Shown here: one piece after another, positions 8,988 to 18,018 of the stretch
How the letters are laid out: the number at the start of each line of letters is the position of its first letter
Numbering within the stretch: the first letter of the stretch is position 1
From: Arthrobacter sp. SW1
GTDB lineage: Bacteria; Actinomycetota; Actinomycetes; Actinomycetales; Micrococcaceae
Assembly (NCBI RefSeq): GCF_001766675.1
Contig: NZ_MJLT01000023.1
Location: 293,254 to 357,253 of the forward strand
Direction: 5' to 3'
Length of the DNA stretch: 64,000 nucleotides
Notes under the pieces: model-generated
Databases searched by the model: none
Seen by the model: only the letters and a program-made list of their open reading frames with translations
Told to the model about the DNA's origin: nothing
Made by a program: the position numbers and the translations under genes

Positions 8988-9584
8988 ATGAACACTGTCA
9001 CCTGCGACCTCACCGTTTCCCTGGACGGCTATGTGGCCGGCCCGAACCAGACCCCGGAAGAGCCCCTCGGGGAGGGCGGCGAAGAACTGCACCGCTGGAT
9101 GTTCGAAGAACCGGAGGCCAACGCGGAGGCAGTCAAGGGAATCCTTGAATCGGGCGCCTACATCATGGGACGCAACATGTTCGCCGGGCCGGGCGCCGGA
9201 CCTTGGGCCCCGGACTGGCGCGGCTGGTGGGGTGAAGAACCGCCGTACCACGCACCGGTCTTCGTGTTGACCCACCACCCGCGCCCGCCCTTGAAGATGG
9301 AGGGCGGAACCACTTTCCATTTCGTGGCGGACGGGATCGAGTCTGCGCTGGCGCAGGCGCGGAACGCCGCCGGTGACCGCAACATCGCGGTCGCGGGCGG
9401 CGCGGAGACGGCCGCGCAGTTCCTGTCAGCCGGGATCATCGACGAACTGCGGCTCCACATTGCCCCGATCATCCTGGGCGGAGGCGCCCGGCTGCTCGAC
9501 GGCGTCGGGAAGCTGAAACTGGAGCCGACGGAAACGCGCGGGACGGGTCTGGTGACCCACATCCGTTACCGGGTGACGCGTTAG
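8988..9584 (+). CDS. Dihydrofolate reductase-like (RibD C-terminal fold) protein
   Basis: 198 residues. The N-terminal TVSLDGYVAGPNQ and the later IMGRNMF and AVAGGAETAAQFLSAG segments are the nucleotide-binding elements of the RibD C-terminal/DHFR-like reductase family, commonly annotated as dihydrofolate reductase family proteins. NADPH-dependent reduction is likely; the real substrate is unknown, and no evidence ties it to folate. GGAGG lies 6 nt before the ATG. It converges with and overlaps (4 nt) a second gene of the same fold. Confidence 0.82.
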   Translation: MNTVTCDLTVSLDGYVAGPNQTPEEPLGEGGEELHRWMFEEPEANAEAVKGILESGAYIMGRNMFAGPGAGPWAPDWRGWWGEEPPYHAPVFVLTHHPRPPLKMEGGTTFHFVADGIESALAQARNAAGDRNIAVAGGAETAAQFLSAGIIDELRLHIAPIILGGGARLLDGVGKLKLEPTETRGTGLVTHIRYRVTR

Positions 9585-10195
9585 CTCCTGAGCACGGTGG
9601 GCACGTACTCGAGGAGTTGCAGGCGGCCGTCGAAGGTGCGGCTGTCCACCATCTCGAGGAGGACATCGGGGTATCCGTCATAGATCCGCTCCCGCCCGGT
9701 GATCCCCGTGATCACCGGGAAGACAACCAGGCGGAACCTGTCCACCAGGCCGGCGGTCAGCAATGAACGGGACAGGCTGATACTGCCCAGCGTGCTGAGG
9801 GGTCCGACGCCGTTGCGCTTCATTTCGCGCACGGTTTCCACGGCGTCCGCCCGGACGAGTTTCGAGTTCGGCCAGCTCAGCGGCGCTTCGAGGGAGGCGG
9901 AGAAAACCACCTTCGGCACCGCCGCCAATCCGCGGAGCGCGGCGCCTTCGGTGTCCGAGAAACCGGAGTCTTCGGCGGCCGCCTGCTCGGACATTCCGGA
10001 CATCACGCGGTATGTGTTGGCGCCCATGAGGAAGGTGTAGCCCTTCTTTTCCTCCTCGCCGAGCCAGGCCAGGTATTCCGGGGCTTCCATGCCCCACCAG
10101 CCGGGCCAGCCTTCGGCCGAGGCGTAGCCGTCCAGCGAGATGATCAGATCCACCATCAGGGCGGACCCTTTGCCGTTCATGGCTGCCTGGTTCAT
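9581..10195 (-). CDS. Dihydrofolate reductase-like (RibD C-terminal fold) protein, second copy
   Basis: 204 residues, same fold as the convergent neighbour but clearly different in sequence: LIISLDGYASAEG near residue 17, FLMGANTYRVM, and GSISLSRSLLTAGLVD near residue 145. Its start overlaps the stop of the alpha/beta hydrolase gene (ATGA), so it is the second gene of a two-gene operon. The ATG at residue 14 could be an alternative start. Substrate unknown. Confidence 0.8.
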   Translation of the reverse strand: MNQAAMNGKGSALMVDLIISLDGYASAEGWPGWWGMEAPEYLAWLGEEEKKGYTFLMGANTYRVMSGMSEQAAAEDSGFSDTEGAALRGLAAVPKVVFSASLEAPLSWPNSKLVRADAVETVREMKRNGVGPLSTLGSISLSRSLLTAGLVDRFRLVVFPVITGITGRERIYDGYPDVLLEMVDSRTFDGRLQLLEYVPTVLRS

Positions 10196-11097
10196 GGCTG
10201 CCTCCCCGCTTGCGGCTGGGACTCAAGAACGGACCGCAGGGTAGCGCCGAACTCGGCCGGCTTGCCGGCGTAGGGATTCTCCGGCCCGCCACCAGCAAAG
10301 CCGCCGTGGTGGCTGGGGAAGACAACGGGCGGCGTGCCGAGCCGCTCGGCGACCGCTTGCGCGGTCCGCGCCGTGATGGTGTTTCCGGTTTCTTCGCCGA
10401 TGCCCAGGACCACCCGGGCCGGAGAGGCCTTGACGGCGTCAAGGTCGTACTCGTAGCGGGTGACGGTCAGGCTGCGCTCCGACAGCAAGGGATCGTTGCG
10501 GTTGCCGTCGTCCTGGACCGGCATCCCGAACATCGCGGGGTCCGCCGGCGGCTGCGCGAAGTACTCGCTGGTGAACTCGCCGGGCCACATGGTCAAGGCG
10601 ATGAACTGTGCCATGCCGTGGCCGAAGCCGGCTTCCTGGTAGCTCTGGCGTACCTTCGCGAAGGCCCGGTCCGCCTCCTGTGCGTCACCGGGAAGCACCC
10701 AGGTGGAGGGCGGCTCGTGCGCCACCAGGATGTTCACGTCGTCCGGGTAGCGCGCCACCCACGCCAGGCCGGCTACGGCTCCGCCGCTGCTGCCGAAGAC
10801 GTCCACCTTGCCCGCACCCAGGTGTTCCACCAGGGCGTGGAGATCATCCGCCTGGTCCTCGGGCCGCTGGTCATTGCGCCCATCGCGGCGGACACTGCTT
10901 CGGCCGAGGCCACGCGGGTCATAGGTCACCACGGTCCGCTCCGGGAACTGCGCCGCCAGGTCCGCGAACCCTTCCGCCGTCATTGGTTGGCCGATCATCA
11001 CCAGGACCGGCCGGCCGCCGTCGCCCGGCTGCGGCCCGTGGACGTCATAGACCAGGTCGACGTCGGCGAGCTCCAGGGTGTGCGTTGCGGGGGTCAT
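10192..11097 (-). CDS. Alpha/beta hydrolase
   Basis: 301 residues. Nucleophile elbow GSSGG (Ser in VDVFGSSGGAVAGL, near residue 105), oxyanion region after VLVMIGQPM, and a terminal catalytic His probably in FPSHHGGFAG. This is the epoxide hydrolase/haloperoxidase-like branch of the fold. The substrate is not predictable. Its stop overlaps the start of the DHFR-like reductase gene, suggesting coupled expression; the MFS gene upstream on the same strand is 46 nt away, so all three may form one unit. Confidence 0.85.
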   Translation of the reverse strand: MTPATHTLELADVDLVYDVHGPQPGDGGRPVLVMIGQPMTAEGFADLAAQFPERTVVTYDPRGLGRSSVRRDGRNDQRPEDQADDLHALVEHLGAGKVDVFGSSGGAVAGLAWVARYPDDVNILVAHEPPSTWVLPGDAQEADRAFAKVRQSYQEAGFGHGMAQFIALTMWPGEFTSEYFAQPPADPAMFGMPVQDDGNRNDPLLSERSLTVTRYEYDLDAVKASPARVVLGIGEETGNTITARTAQAVAERLGTPPVVFPSHHGGFAGGGPENPYAGKPAEFGATLRSVLESQPQAGRQP

Positions 11098-11143
11098 GTG
11101 AGCCTCCTTGCGGGCTGTCCATCAGGGTTGGTTTCGCTTCCGT

Positions 11144-12661
11144 TCACGCTTCCCCGGCTCCTACTTCGCCCGGGGGCTCCTTGGCTGCGGCCTCGGCATA
11201 GGACGCCGACACCCGGCGGTACACCGGAGTCAGGAAAGCCAGCAGGGCGGTGACGATCATGATGCTGCCGGCCACCAGGAACACCAGTGCGATGCCGCGG
11301 GATACCCCTTCGCCAAGCAGCGGCTCCAGCGCGGCCGCGCCCTCGCCGGAACGCGCCCACGGGATGATCCAGAACTGGGCGATCGGGGCGATCAGGAAAG
11401 CCGTGACCGGCGCCGCCGCGGATTCGAAGGCCATCGCGAAGCCGAACACCCGGCCCTGACGGTTGAGCGGCACCACCTGCTGGATGACGGTCTGTTCGGC
11501 CGCTTCCACCACGGGTACCAGCACGAGGTAGAGCCAGATGCCCAGGATGTACAGCCATGCCCATTCACGGACCGTGAACAGCGCGCCAAGGACGCCCATC
11601 ACCACCACGGCGAGGAGCATGGACCGCAAGGGATTCCTGCCGAGGCCGAACTTGCCCACCAAGGCGCCACCCACGATGAAACCGGTGGAGCCCAGTGCGA
11701 AGACCAGGCCCCAGCCTTCCACCGGGAACATTTCCAGCCCATAGGGATCCATCAGGGCCATGTACACGCCGCCGATGAAGTTGTTGAAGGTGGAAAACAG
11801 GATCAGCGCGAACAAGCCGGCGATTGCCAGGACAGCGGCGATCGAGCCGCGCAGGTCGAACGCGCCGTGGGCGTCCGTGGCTGCCACGCGCACTTCCTCG
11901 GGCATGCGCAGCGTCAGCAGGTGCGCGAAAGCGAGCGCCGTCAGGGCCACCGCCACGACGACGGTCCAGCCCATGCCCAGCAGGCCCACGGAGAGTCCGG
12001 AGAGCACCGAGGTGACGATGAACGCCAGCCCCTGCACCATGCCCACCATCCCGTTCGCGTTGGCGCGGCGGTCAGGCTCGATGAGGATGGTGACGGTGGT
12101 GGACAGTGCCACGTTGCGCATGTTCTCCACGACGGCACCGATGAGGATCACCAAAGTGAAGACCCAGAACCACGGCTGCCCCAGGTCCAGGAGCGCGGCC
12201 TTGGGAAGCAGCGCGAACATCACGCCGGACAGGATGAACATCACCAGGGTGAAGACCGCCGCGAAACGCATGACGGCAAGTTTCCGGTACCGGTCCACGA
12301 AGGTGCCGAAGCTGATGCTGGAGAGCGCGATCAGCAGCATGTAGGCGCCGCCCACCACGCCCGTGGCGATCACGTTCCGCGTCTCCAGGTACACCCAGAA
12401 CGTCAGGGCGAACCAGAGATAGCTGGTGGTGATGTTGGCGAGTGCGGTGTTCACCAGGATCCCGGTGAACGTCCGGGAGCGTTCGGCGGGGCTGCGCAGG
12501 GAGGTGTCGACGGCGTCAGGATCCAGGAGCCCTGGAATTTCTTCTGTTCCGGCCTCCGCGGCAGGAGTCACCGCCGCGTCCGTGCGGACCTTGCTGTCCG
12601 GCACCGCGGCGCCGTGGGGAACTGCAGCGGCCCCGGGAGGGGCCGGTTCCTGCCCGGTCAT
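11144..12661 (-). CDS. MFS transporter (probable drug/metabolite exporter)
   Basis: 505 residues with about 12 membrane segments, a 65-residue polar N-terminal extension and a short cytoplasmic tail. The loop FVDRYRKLAVMR after membrane segment 2 is the MFS signature-A position. The general character (MFS_3/enterobactin-exporter-like, two six-helix halves with a central loop) suits an exporter, but no substrate is visible. It heads the three-gene leftward set with the hydrolase and DHFR-like genes. Confidence 0.82.
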   Translation of the reverse strand: MTGQEPAPPGAAAVPHGAAVPDSKVRTDAAVTPAAEAGTEEIPGLLDPDAVDTSLRSPAERSRTFTGILVNTALANITTSYLWFALTFWVYLETRNVIATGVVGGAYMLLIALSSISFGTFVDRYRKLAVMRFAAVFTLVMFILSGVMFALLPKAALLDLGQPWFWVFTLVILIGAVVENMRNVALSTTVTILIEPDRRANANGMVGMVQGLAFIVTSVLSGLSVGLLGMGWTVVVAVALTALAFAHLLTLRMPEEVRVAATDAHGAFDLRGSIAAVLAIAGLFALILFSTFNNFIGGVYMALMDPYGLEMFPVEGWGLVFALGSTGFIVGGALVGKFGLGRNPLRSMLLAVVVMGVLGALFTVREWAWLYILGIWLYLVLVPVVEAAEQTVIQQVVPLNRQGRVFGFAMAFESAAAPVTAFLIAPIAQFWIIPWARSGEGAAALEPLLGEGVSRGIALVFLVAGSIMIVTALLAFLTPVYRRVSASYAEAAAKEPPGEVGAGEA

Positions 12662-12766
12662 GCGTCCCAGTGTACTGACGGGGTCCGGGCGTGGGTACCG
12701 TCGGGTGAAACTGCAGAGACTCAGTTCCGAAAGGGCGGCGGCCTGCGTAGGCCTGCCGGGCGGGCA

Positions 12767-12985
12767 TCAGCCCCTGAGGCGTGCTTTGGCTGCCCGTTCG
12801 ACAAGGAGGGGAACAAAATCACGGATCCGGCCGTCGTCGAGCTTGCTGTGTTCCTCGGCGACCACCGACTCGATCTCGGCGCGCGGCTGGTCAGGAAATT
12901 TCCCGGCAAGGCGGTCAACAACGGCCAACAAAGCCAGGACTTCAGACTCCATTGTCATTGGAAAAGGATGGTCCCCCGCGGTCAC
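12767..12985 (-). CDS. Small three-helix-bundle protein
   Basis: 72 residues if started at GTG 12985. Ends with the HSKLDDGRIRDFVPLLVERA pattern typical of small actinobacterial proteins described as three-helix bundle dimerisation domains. Function unknown. The start is uncertain: a perfect AAGGAGG (complement of 13000-13006) lies 14 nt before GTG 12985, but exactly 5 nt before an in-frame ATT at 12994, which would give a 75-residue product. Divergent from the DinB-type polymerase gene with only ~70 nt between. Confidence 0.65.
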   Translation of the reverse strand: MTAGDHPFPMTMESEVLALLAVVDRLAGKFPDQPRAEIESVVAEEHSKLDDGRIRDFVPLLVERAAKARLRG

Positions 12986-13056
12986 GGCGTCAATGGTTTC
13001 CTCCTTGCCTCCGGGGACCCGGTGCTTGCTCCCGCGGATTGGGGCACACTGTTCCT

Positions 13057-14130
13057 GTGGGCGGAATCCGGTGGGTGCTGCACGTTGACCTCGACCAGTT
13101 CATTGCGGCGGTCGAGGTACTCCGGCGGCCGGAGCTCGCGGGCAGGCCGGTGATCGTGGGCGGCCACGGTGATCCGAACGAACGTGCTGTGGTGTCCACC
13201 GCGTCCTACGAAGCCAGGGCCCTCGGTGTGGGTTCCGGCATGCCTTTGCGCATCGCCGCCCGGAAAGTCCCCGAGGCGGTCATCCTTCCCGTGGACCACG
13301 AGGCCTACATGGAGGCATCCGATGCCGTGATGGCCACGCTGCGCTCGCAGCCGGGAGCCACGGTGCAGGTCCTGGGCTGGGACGAAGCCTTTGTGGGGGT
13401 CGAGACGGAGGACCCGGAAGCCTATGCCCGGAGCCTGCAGGCGGCGGTCCTGGCACGGACCCGGCTGCATTGCAGCGTCGGGATCGGCGACACACTGGTC
13501 CGCGCGAAGAACGCCACGGACTTCGGCAAGCCGGCCGGCATCTTCCGCCTCACCAAGGAGAATTGGCTCGATGTCATGGGCGAAAGGCCCACGAAGGAGC
13601 TGTGGGGCGTGGGAAACAGGATCTCCGCACGCCTGGCCGCGCTCGGCATCACCACGGTTTCCGGGCTTGCCGCCGCAGATCCCCTCAGCCTGGTGCCGGA
13701 ATTCGGCCCGAAAATGGGGCCATGGTACGCCCAGCTCGGCCGGGGTGACGGTACCGCCGTCGTCGACGACACCCCCTGGACAGCGCGCGGGCACAGCCGC
13801 GAGACCACTTTCCAGCAGGACCTCACCGAGGCGTCCCAGGTGGACGACGCCGTCCGGCAGCTGACGGCGCAGGTGCTGGAGGATGTCGCGGCCGAAGGGC
13901 GGCCGGTCACCGGGCTGACCCTGAAGGTCCGCTACGCGCCCTTCGTCACGAAGACCCATGCGAAGAAGATTCCCGAAACCTCCGATCCGGAAATCGTGCT
14001 CGCCCGCGCCTTGGACCTTGCGGCTGCGATCGAGCCGGACCGGCCGGTCAGGCTCCTGGGATTGCGGGCCGAGATGGCCATGCCGGACGATGCCCGGAAG
14101 GGACACACGCCGACCCGCAGCGGTTGGTGA
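13057..14130 (+). CDS. dinB2: Y-family DNA polymerase, DinB2-like
   Basis: 357 residues from GTG 13057. Translesion polymerase of the DinB/Pol IV family. Palm motif HVDLDQFIAAVE (residues 9-20) supplies the first metal-binding Asp11; the second acidic pair is in GWDEAFVGVE. Finger, thumb and little-finger regions follow in normal order (KNATDFGKPAG; helix-hairpin-helix near GVGNRISARLAALGI). The residue after F15, which is Phe or Tyr in ordinary Pol IV and excludes ribonucleotides, is Ile16. Mycobacterial DinB2, which has Leu14 here, incorporates ribonucleotides readily. There is no obvious C-terminal clamp-binding peptide. The stop is 2 nt from the convergent transporter gene. Confidence 0.88.
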   Translation: MGGIRWVLHVDLDQFIAAVEVLRRPELAGRPVIVGGHGDPNERAVVSTASYEARALGVGSGMPLRIAARKVPEAVILPVDHEAYMEASDAVMATLRSQPGATVQVLGWDEAFVGVETEDPEAYARSLQAAVLARTRLHCSVGIGDTLVRAKNATDFGKPAGIFRLTKENWLDVMGERPTKELWGVGNRISARLAALGITTVSGLAAADPLSLVPEFGPKMGPWYAQLGRGDGTAVVDDTPWTARGHSRETTFQQDLTEASQVDDAVRQLTAQVLEDVAAEGRPVTGLTLKVRYAPFVTKTHAKKIPETSDPEIVLARALDLAAAIEPDRPVRLLGLRAEMAMPDDARKGHTPTRSGW

Positions 14131-14132
14131 CT

Positions 14133-15599
14133 TCAGCTCAGGACAGTTCCTGGACTCGTTTCCGAGGCTGCCGCCGCCCGCACCGATTCGGCCAGGGTCG
14201 TGTCGTTGCGCGACATGGCGTAGTGCACCGCCGCGGCCAGGATGGCTCCGATGAACCAGGAAAACGCTGAGAAGGCGGCGAGGGCGGGAAGCAAGGCAAA
14301 GACCACGGCCGGAACAGCCGAGACCATAAAGGAGAGGATTGCCTTGCGGTTCCAACCGCCCGTGTAGCTGTAGTAACCGTCCTCCCTGAAGAGGTCCGGC
14401 ACCACTACGTGCTGCCTGCGAAGCACAAAGTAGTCCACCATGATGATCCCGAACAACGGACCCAGCAGCGCTCCCAGGCCGCCGAGGAAGAGGTTGATCA
14501 CCACCGGGCTGTTGAACAGGTTCCACGGGGTGATGACCAGGGCGATCATCGCCGAGATCAGGCCGCCGCGTTTGAAGTCGATGCGCGAAGGCCAGGCATT
14601 GGCGAGGTCGTACGCCGGCGAAACGAAGTTCGCCACCACGTTGATGCCGAGGGTTGCCACTGCGAAGGTGACGGCACCGAGCAGGAGCGCCCAGATGCTG
14701 TCGATCCGGCCCACGATTTCAACGGGATCGTAGATGTACTCGCCGTACACCTTGAACGTGCCCGCCGTAACCACCACGGACACCACGGAGAACGCAATGA
14801 AGTTGACCGGAAGTCCCCACAGATTGGCCGTCCATACCGCCCTGCGAGAGGGGGCGAACCGTGAAAAGTCGCAGAAGTTCAGCAGCAGGGTGGAGAAGTA
14901 GGTCACCGTGAGGGCGGTAGCTGCGAAGAAGGCGTGCGTCACGCCCCACGTCGCGTTGCCGCCGGGCAGGTCGAAGGAAATGTCCCAGCCGGCGTTGATC
15001 AGGATGTAGATCACCAGCAGGCCCATCACCGCCCACACCGCGGGGCCGGCCCAGTCCTGGAAGCGCCGGATGGTCTCCATGCCGTTGCGCAGCAGGAGCA
15101 ATTGCAGGGCCCACATCAGCAGGAACGCCAGCCAGCCCAGGGTCGATTCGCCCAGGAAGTCATTCTCGGTCAGGGCGCCCAGCTCCGGCCAGATTTCGAG
15201 CGCGATGATGATCACGGCACGGGACGCCAGCCACGTCTGGATGCCGTACCAGGCGATCGCCACCAGGGCACGGATCAGGGCGGGCAGGTTGGCGCCGAAG
15301 GTTCCGAAGGAAATCCGGGCGAGTACCGGGTAGGGCACCCCGGTCTTCTGGCCTGCGTAGCCGGAGAAATTCATCAGGAAGAAAACGATCAGGATCCCCG
15401 CAACCAGGGCGAGGAAAACCTGCCAGGCCCCCAGGCCCAGTGCGAAGAGACCTGCGGCGAATGTGTAGCCGCCGAGTGAGTGGATGTCCGACATCCACAT
15501 CGCGAACAATGAATAGAAACCCCAGGAGCGGTGTTCGGCCGGCGCGAGATCTTCGTTGTAGAGCCGCGGGCTGGCCCCTGTTGGCATGACGTGGGACAC
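14133..15599 (-). CDS. NCS1-family nucleobase/allantoin/hydantoin transporter
   Basis: 488 residues from GTG 15599, chosen for the GAGG 5 nt upstream; ATG at 15587 is an alternative. About 12 membrane segments. Opens with PAEHRSWGFYSLFAMWMSD, the N-terminal pattern of NCS1 cation symporters, followed by SLGGYTFAAGLFALGLGAWQ and YAGQKTGVPYPVLARISFG, also typical (Mhp1, PucI, CodB relatives). Imports a nucleobase or nucleobase-like compound with a cation. No catabolic genes lie beside it, so the substrate is open. Confidence 0.85.
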   Translation of the reverse strand: MSHVMPTGASPRLYNEDLAPAEHRSWGFYSLFAMWMSDIHSLGGYTFAAGLFALGLGAWQVFLALVAGILIVFFLMNFSGYAGQKTGVPYPVLARISFGTFGANLPALIRALVAIAWYGIQTWLASRAVIIIALEIWPELGALTENDFLGESTLGWLAFLLMWALQLLLLRNGMETIRRFQDWAGPAVWAVMGLLVIYILINAGWDISFDLPGGNATWGVTHAFFAATALTVTYFSTLLLNFCDFSRFAPSRRAVWTANLWGLPVNFIAFSVVSVVVTAGTFKVYGEYIYDPVEIVGRIDSIWALLLGAVTFAVATLGINVVANFVSPAYDLANAWPSRIDFKRGGLISAMIALVITPWNLFNSPVVINLFLGGLGALLGPLFGIIMVDYFVLRRQHVVVPDLFREDGYYSYTGGWNRKAILSFMVSAVPAVVFALLPALAAFSAFSWFIGAILAAAVHYAMSRNDTTLAESVRAAAASETSPGTVLS

Positions 15600-15781
15600 C
15601 TGTTCCTCACTTTCAACACCTTCATGCGGAAAGTCGGTCCGGAACCCTTTGGACCCGCACCGGCAGCGCATCCAATGCTGTCAATATACCCAGCGCGCGC
15701 CTGTGGAAACAGGGGTTGTGGACGCGGAGGAGGGCGCACGGGGTGCACGCCCTCCCCCTCGGGATGCTCCGCTACAGCCGG

Positions 15782-16591
15782 CTATTTCCTGCCGCTGAGG
15801 AGGATGACGCGTTCTTCGAAGTCAACGCCGCAGGCGAACATCCCGCAGGCCACGGCGAAGGTGACGCTGGCCGCTTCGCCGCCCTTGAAGACACCGTTGG
15901 AGCCCACGATCTCCATGGACCACGGCCGGGTGACGCCGTCGCATGTCAGGCCGGCGCCGCCGGCGCCGGTGATCTTGAACCGCCCCACCTGCTGGGTGAG
16001 TTCGGCGTTCAGGAAGGCGAAGTCAGCGGCACCCGTGCAGCTGACCTGCCCGCTGATGATCGCCGAACCGGTCCTGGAGAATTGGCCCGTCGGGTTGACG
16101 GTCACGTCGAGTGCGGGCGGAGGTGGAACCTCGTCGATGGTCAGTTGCATTGCCCCGCCGTTGCCGCCGCCGTCGCTCTGGTCATCGATCACGGCAATCG
16201 CGTAAGTTTGGCCGGCGACGGCGGACCAGGACGCCGCTCGCGGCGCACAGGCCTGCACGACGAATGATCCGGGACTGCCGCTGGCGATGAAGACTCCGGC
16301 GCCGTAGCCGGACTTGCTCACATCGGCCACGAGTGTGGCATTTTCGGTGGCCGTGAATTCGTACCAGACACTCGCGTCCATGGCCGGCGCACCGCACGTC
16401 CCGTTCAATTCGGCATCAATGGCATCCGTCGTTGCCTCGGACGTGTCCTGGGTGAGGGTGGCCGGGAACGACGGGATGGCGATCCGCCCGGCGTACGTGT
16501 CATTGTCCGGCGGTGCCGCCGATGCCGGAGCGGCAGCTCCGAGAACAGTCATTGCCACGGCAAAGGGTATTGCGAGGAACTGCAATTTCAT
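15782..16591 (-). CDS. Secreted protein of unknown function
   Basis: 269 residues from ATG 16591 (AGAGGG 6 nt upstream). Residues 1-26 are a clear Sec signal peptide ending APASAAPPDND. The mature part starts with a ~110-residue beta-rich domain (ASVWYEFTATENATLVADVS, QTYAIAVID) resembling pre-peptidase C-terminal-like or lectin-like beta sandwiches, a short VPPPPALDV linker, and a second ~100-residue beta domain with two cysteine pairs likely (VSCTGAAD, GLTCDG, VACGMFACG). Such domains usually bind surfaces or polymers. No catalytic motif seen. Confidence 0.72.
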   Translation of the reverse strand: MKLQFLAIPFAVAMTVLGAAAPASAAPPDNDTYAGRIAIPSFPATLTQDTSEATTDAIDAELNGTCGAPAMDASVWYEFTATENATLVADVSKSGYGAGVFIASGSPGSFVVQACAPRAASWSAVAGQTYAIAVIDDQSDGGGNGGAMQLTIDEVPPPPALDVTVNPTGQFSRTGSAIISGQVSCTGAADFAFLNAELTQQVGRFKITGAGGAGLTCDGVTRPWSMEIVGSNGVFKGGEAASVTFAVACGMFACGVDFEERVILLSGRK

Positions 16592-16806
16592 GGAATTCCC
16601 TCTCAACCTAAGGCGGCCTCCCGCGCCGGATTTATGAAAATCGCCAAACGAAGTCATCGAAGACTATTCCCCCGGAAATCCGTGTAACAACAATTCAAAA
16701 AACATTCCTTCGGACTTTTCTTCCTCGGTTCAGGATTCCTTGCTGAAACGGAGCCTAGGCATATTGGGACTAATCTTCCCGGGTTATTTCAGCCGTCGCA
16801 GGCTCC

Positions 16807-16849
16807 GTGACTTTTGGCCCTGTTGCCGCCACCGGCACGCCACCATGCT
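16807..16849 (+). promoter_or_regulatory. DosR-like box A and -10 of the DUF3040/SHOCT/USP operon
   Basis: GTGACTTTTGGCCC at 16807-16820 matches 11 of 14 positions of the mycobacterial DosR core GGGACTWWAGTCCC. A -10-like CATGCT is at 16844-16849, 23 nt after the box, putting the predicted transcription start near 16856 and the box centre at about -42.5. A weaker GGGAC...TTCCC element is at 16766-16780. The first start codon is at 16907. Confidence 0.6.
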
Positions 16850-16906
16850 TGGAACAAAGGCGACCGCGACACATGTGGAGAAAGGAACTCCGGGAAGGAG
16901 GGAACG

Positions 16907-17236
16907 ATGGCCCTCACCGATCACGAGAAGCGCCAGCTGGAGATGCTGGCCGCCCGGCTGCTGCAGGAGGATCCGCGCCTGGCTGCGAAGCTGTGCGGCG
17001 GGCCGGCCGAATCCGTGCGCCCTACGCACCTCGCGGCCGGAGCTTTCACCCTCTTGGTGGGGTCGTTCGTCTTCCTGGCAGGAATTGCCGCCCAGTCAAC
17101 ACTCCTGGGCCTCCTGGGGTTCATCATCATGGCGTCCGGAGCGTACCTGATCTTTGCCCGGACCAGCCTGCGGCTCAGGCGCCGGCCTGCCGCACCGCCC
17201 GCGGAGCCGGGCGATCCAACAGCCGGCACGATGTAA
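16907..17236 (+). CDS. DUF3040 small membrane protein
   Basis: 109 residues from ATG 16907, preceded by GGAAGGAGG. The N-terminus MALTDHEKRQLEMLAARLL is the characteristic start of DUF3040 proteins; two membrane segments follow (about residues 44-62 and 64-82), then a basic Pro-rich tail. Function unknown across the family. First gene of a four-gene operon with a SHOCT protein and two universal stress proteins, downstream of a DosR-like box, so probably part of a stress/dormancy response. Confidence 0.8.
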   Translation: MALTDHEKRQLEMLAARLLQEDPRLAAKLCGGPAESVRPTHLAAGAFTLLVGSFVFLAGIAAQSTLLGLLGFIIMASGAYLIFARTSLRLRRRPAAPPAEPGDPTAGTM

Positions 17237-17246
17237 AGGACCTGCC

Positions 17247-17543
17247 ATGTATTGGAACACGCAAATGGGCGGCTGGGGTTATGTGCTGATGGCGGTGACC
17301 ATGCTGTTCTTCTGGGGGACGCTGATCGCCGCCACCGTCCTCTTTGCCCGATCCCTCTCCAGGCCGCAGCAGCCCGGCCCGCAGCAGCCCGGCCCGCAAG
17401 CGGCCGGACCCTACGCCGCTTTCCCGACGCCGGCCGCCCGCCCGGCCGAGGACATCCTGGCCGAACGCTTCGCGCGGGGAGAGATCAGCGCCGAGGAGTA
17501 CCAGCGGTCCCTCGCGGTCCTGCGGGGCCGCCCGCAGACATAG
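17247..17543 (+). CDS. Small membrane protein with SHOCT domain
   Basis: 98 residues. One membrane segment (residues ~12-34), a Pro/Gln-rich linker with a repeated QQPGP unit, and a C-terminal SHOCT motif: DILAERFARGEISAEEYQRS. SHOCT domains are short oligomerisation modules. Starts 10 nt after the DUF3040 stop with AAAGGA upstream; second gene of the operon. Confidence 0.82.
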   Translation: MYWNTQMGGWGYVLMAVTMLFFWGTLIAATVLFARSLSRPQQPGPQQPGPQAAGPYAAFPTPAARPAEDILAERFARGEISAEEYQRSLAVLRGRPQT

Positions 17544-17572
17544 CAGCCCCGTTTCGACAGCCAGGAGGAACC

Positions 17573-18013
17573 ATGGAAGATAACGGCAACGGCAGGATCG
17601 TCGTGGGCGTGGACGGATCGGAGGCTTCCATCGAAGCCCTCCGTCAGGCACAGCAGCTCGCAGCCTCCTTGGGCCTGCGGGTCGAGGCCTCCGCCTTTTG
17701 GGACTATCCGCAGATGTACGCCGGGTACGTGGCCATGGGCATTGAACGCTTTGAAGAGGCCGCCGGAAATACCCTCCGTGAGGCGGTCGAAAAGGCCTTT
17801 GGCCCGGAGCTGCCGGACAACGTTGTTTCCCGCCTGGTCCGCGGCCACCCCCGGAGCATGCTCATCGAGGCCAGTAAGGACGCCGACATGATTGTGGTGG
17901 GCCGGCGTGGCCATGGCGGTTTCGGCGGCTTGCTGCTTGGCTCGGTGAGCTCGGCGGTGGTAGCCCACGCCCATTGCCCGGTGCTCGTCGTCCACGCGCC
18001 GGAGAAGGAGTGA
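17573..18013 (+). CDS. Universal stress protein (single domain)
   Basis: 146 residues. One UspA domain: VVGVDGSEAS at the start and the ATP-binding signature VVGRRGHGGFGGLLLGSVSS (G-2x-G-9x-G-S pattern) near residues 104-123, so an ATP-binding type. AGGAGG lies just upstream. Universal stress proteins of this type are abundant in DosR regulons of mycobacteria. Third gene of the operon governed by box A. Confidence 0.92.
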   Translation: MEDNGNGRIVVGVDGSEASIEALRQAQQLAASLGLRVEASAFWDYPQMYAGYVAMGIERFEEAAGNTLREAVEKAFGPELPDNVVSRLVRGHPRSMLIEASKDADMIVVGRRGHGGFGGLLLGSVSSAVVAHAHCPVLVVHAPEKE

Positions 18014-18018
18014 CCGCC

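Noticed and set aside
11108..13153. 681-residue plus-strand open frame rich in His and Gln
   Set aside because: Antisense to the MFS gene and rich in codons that mirror its hydrophobic codons; no start signal.
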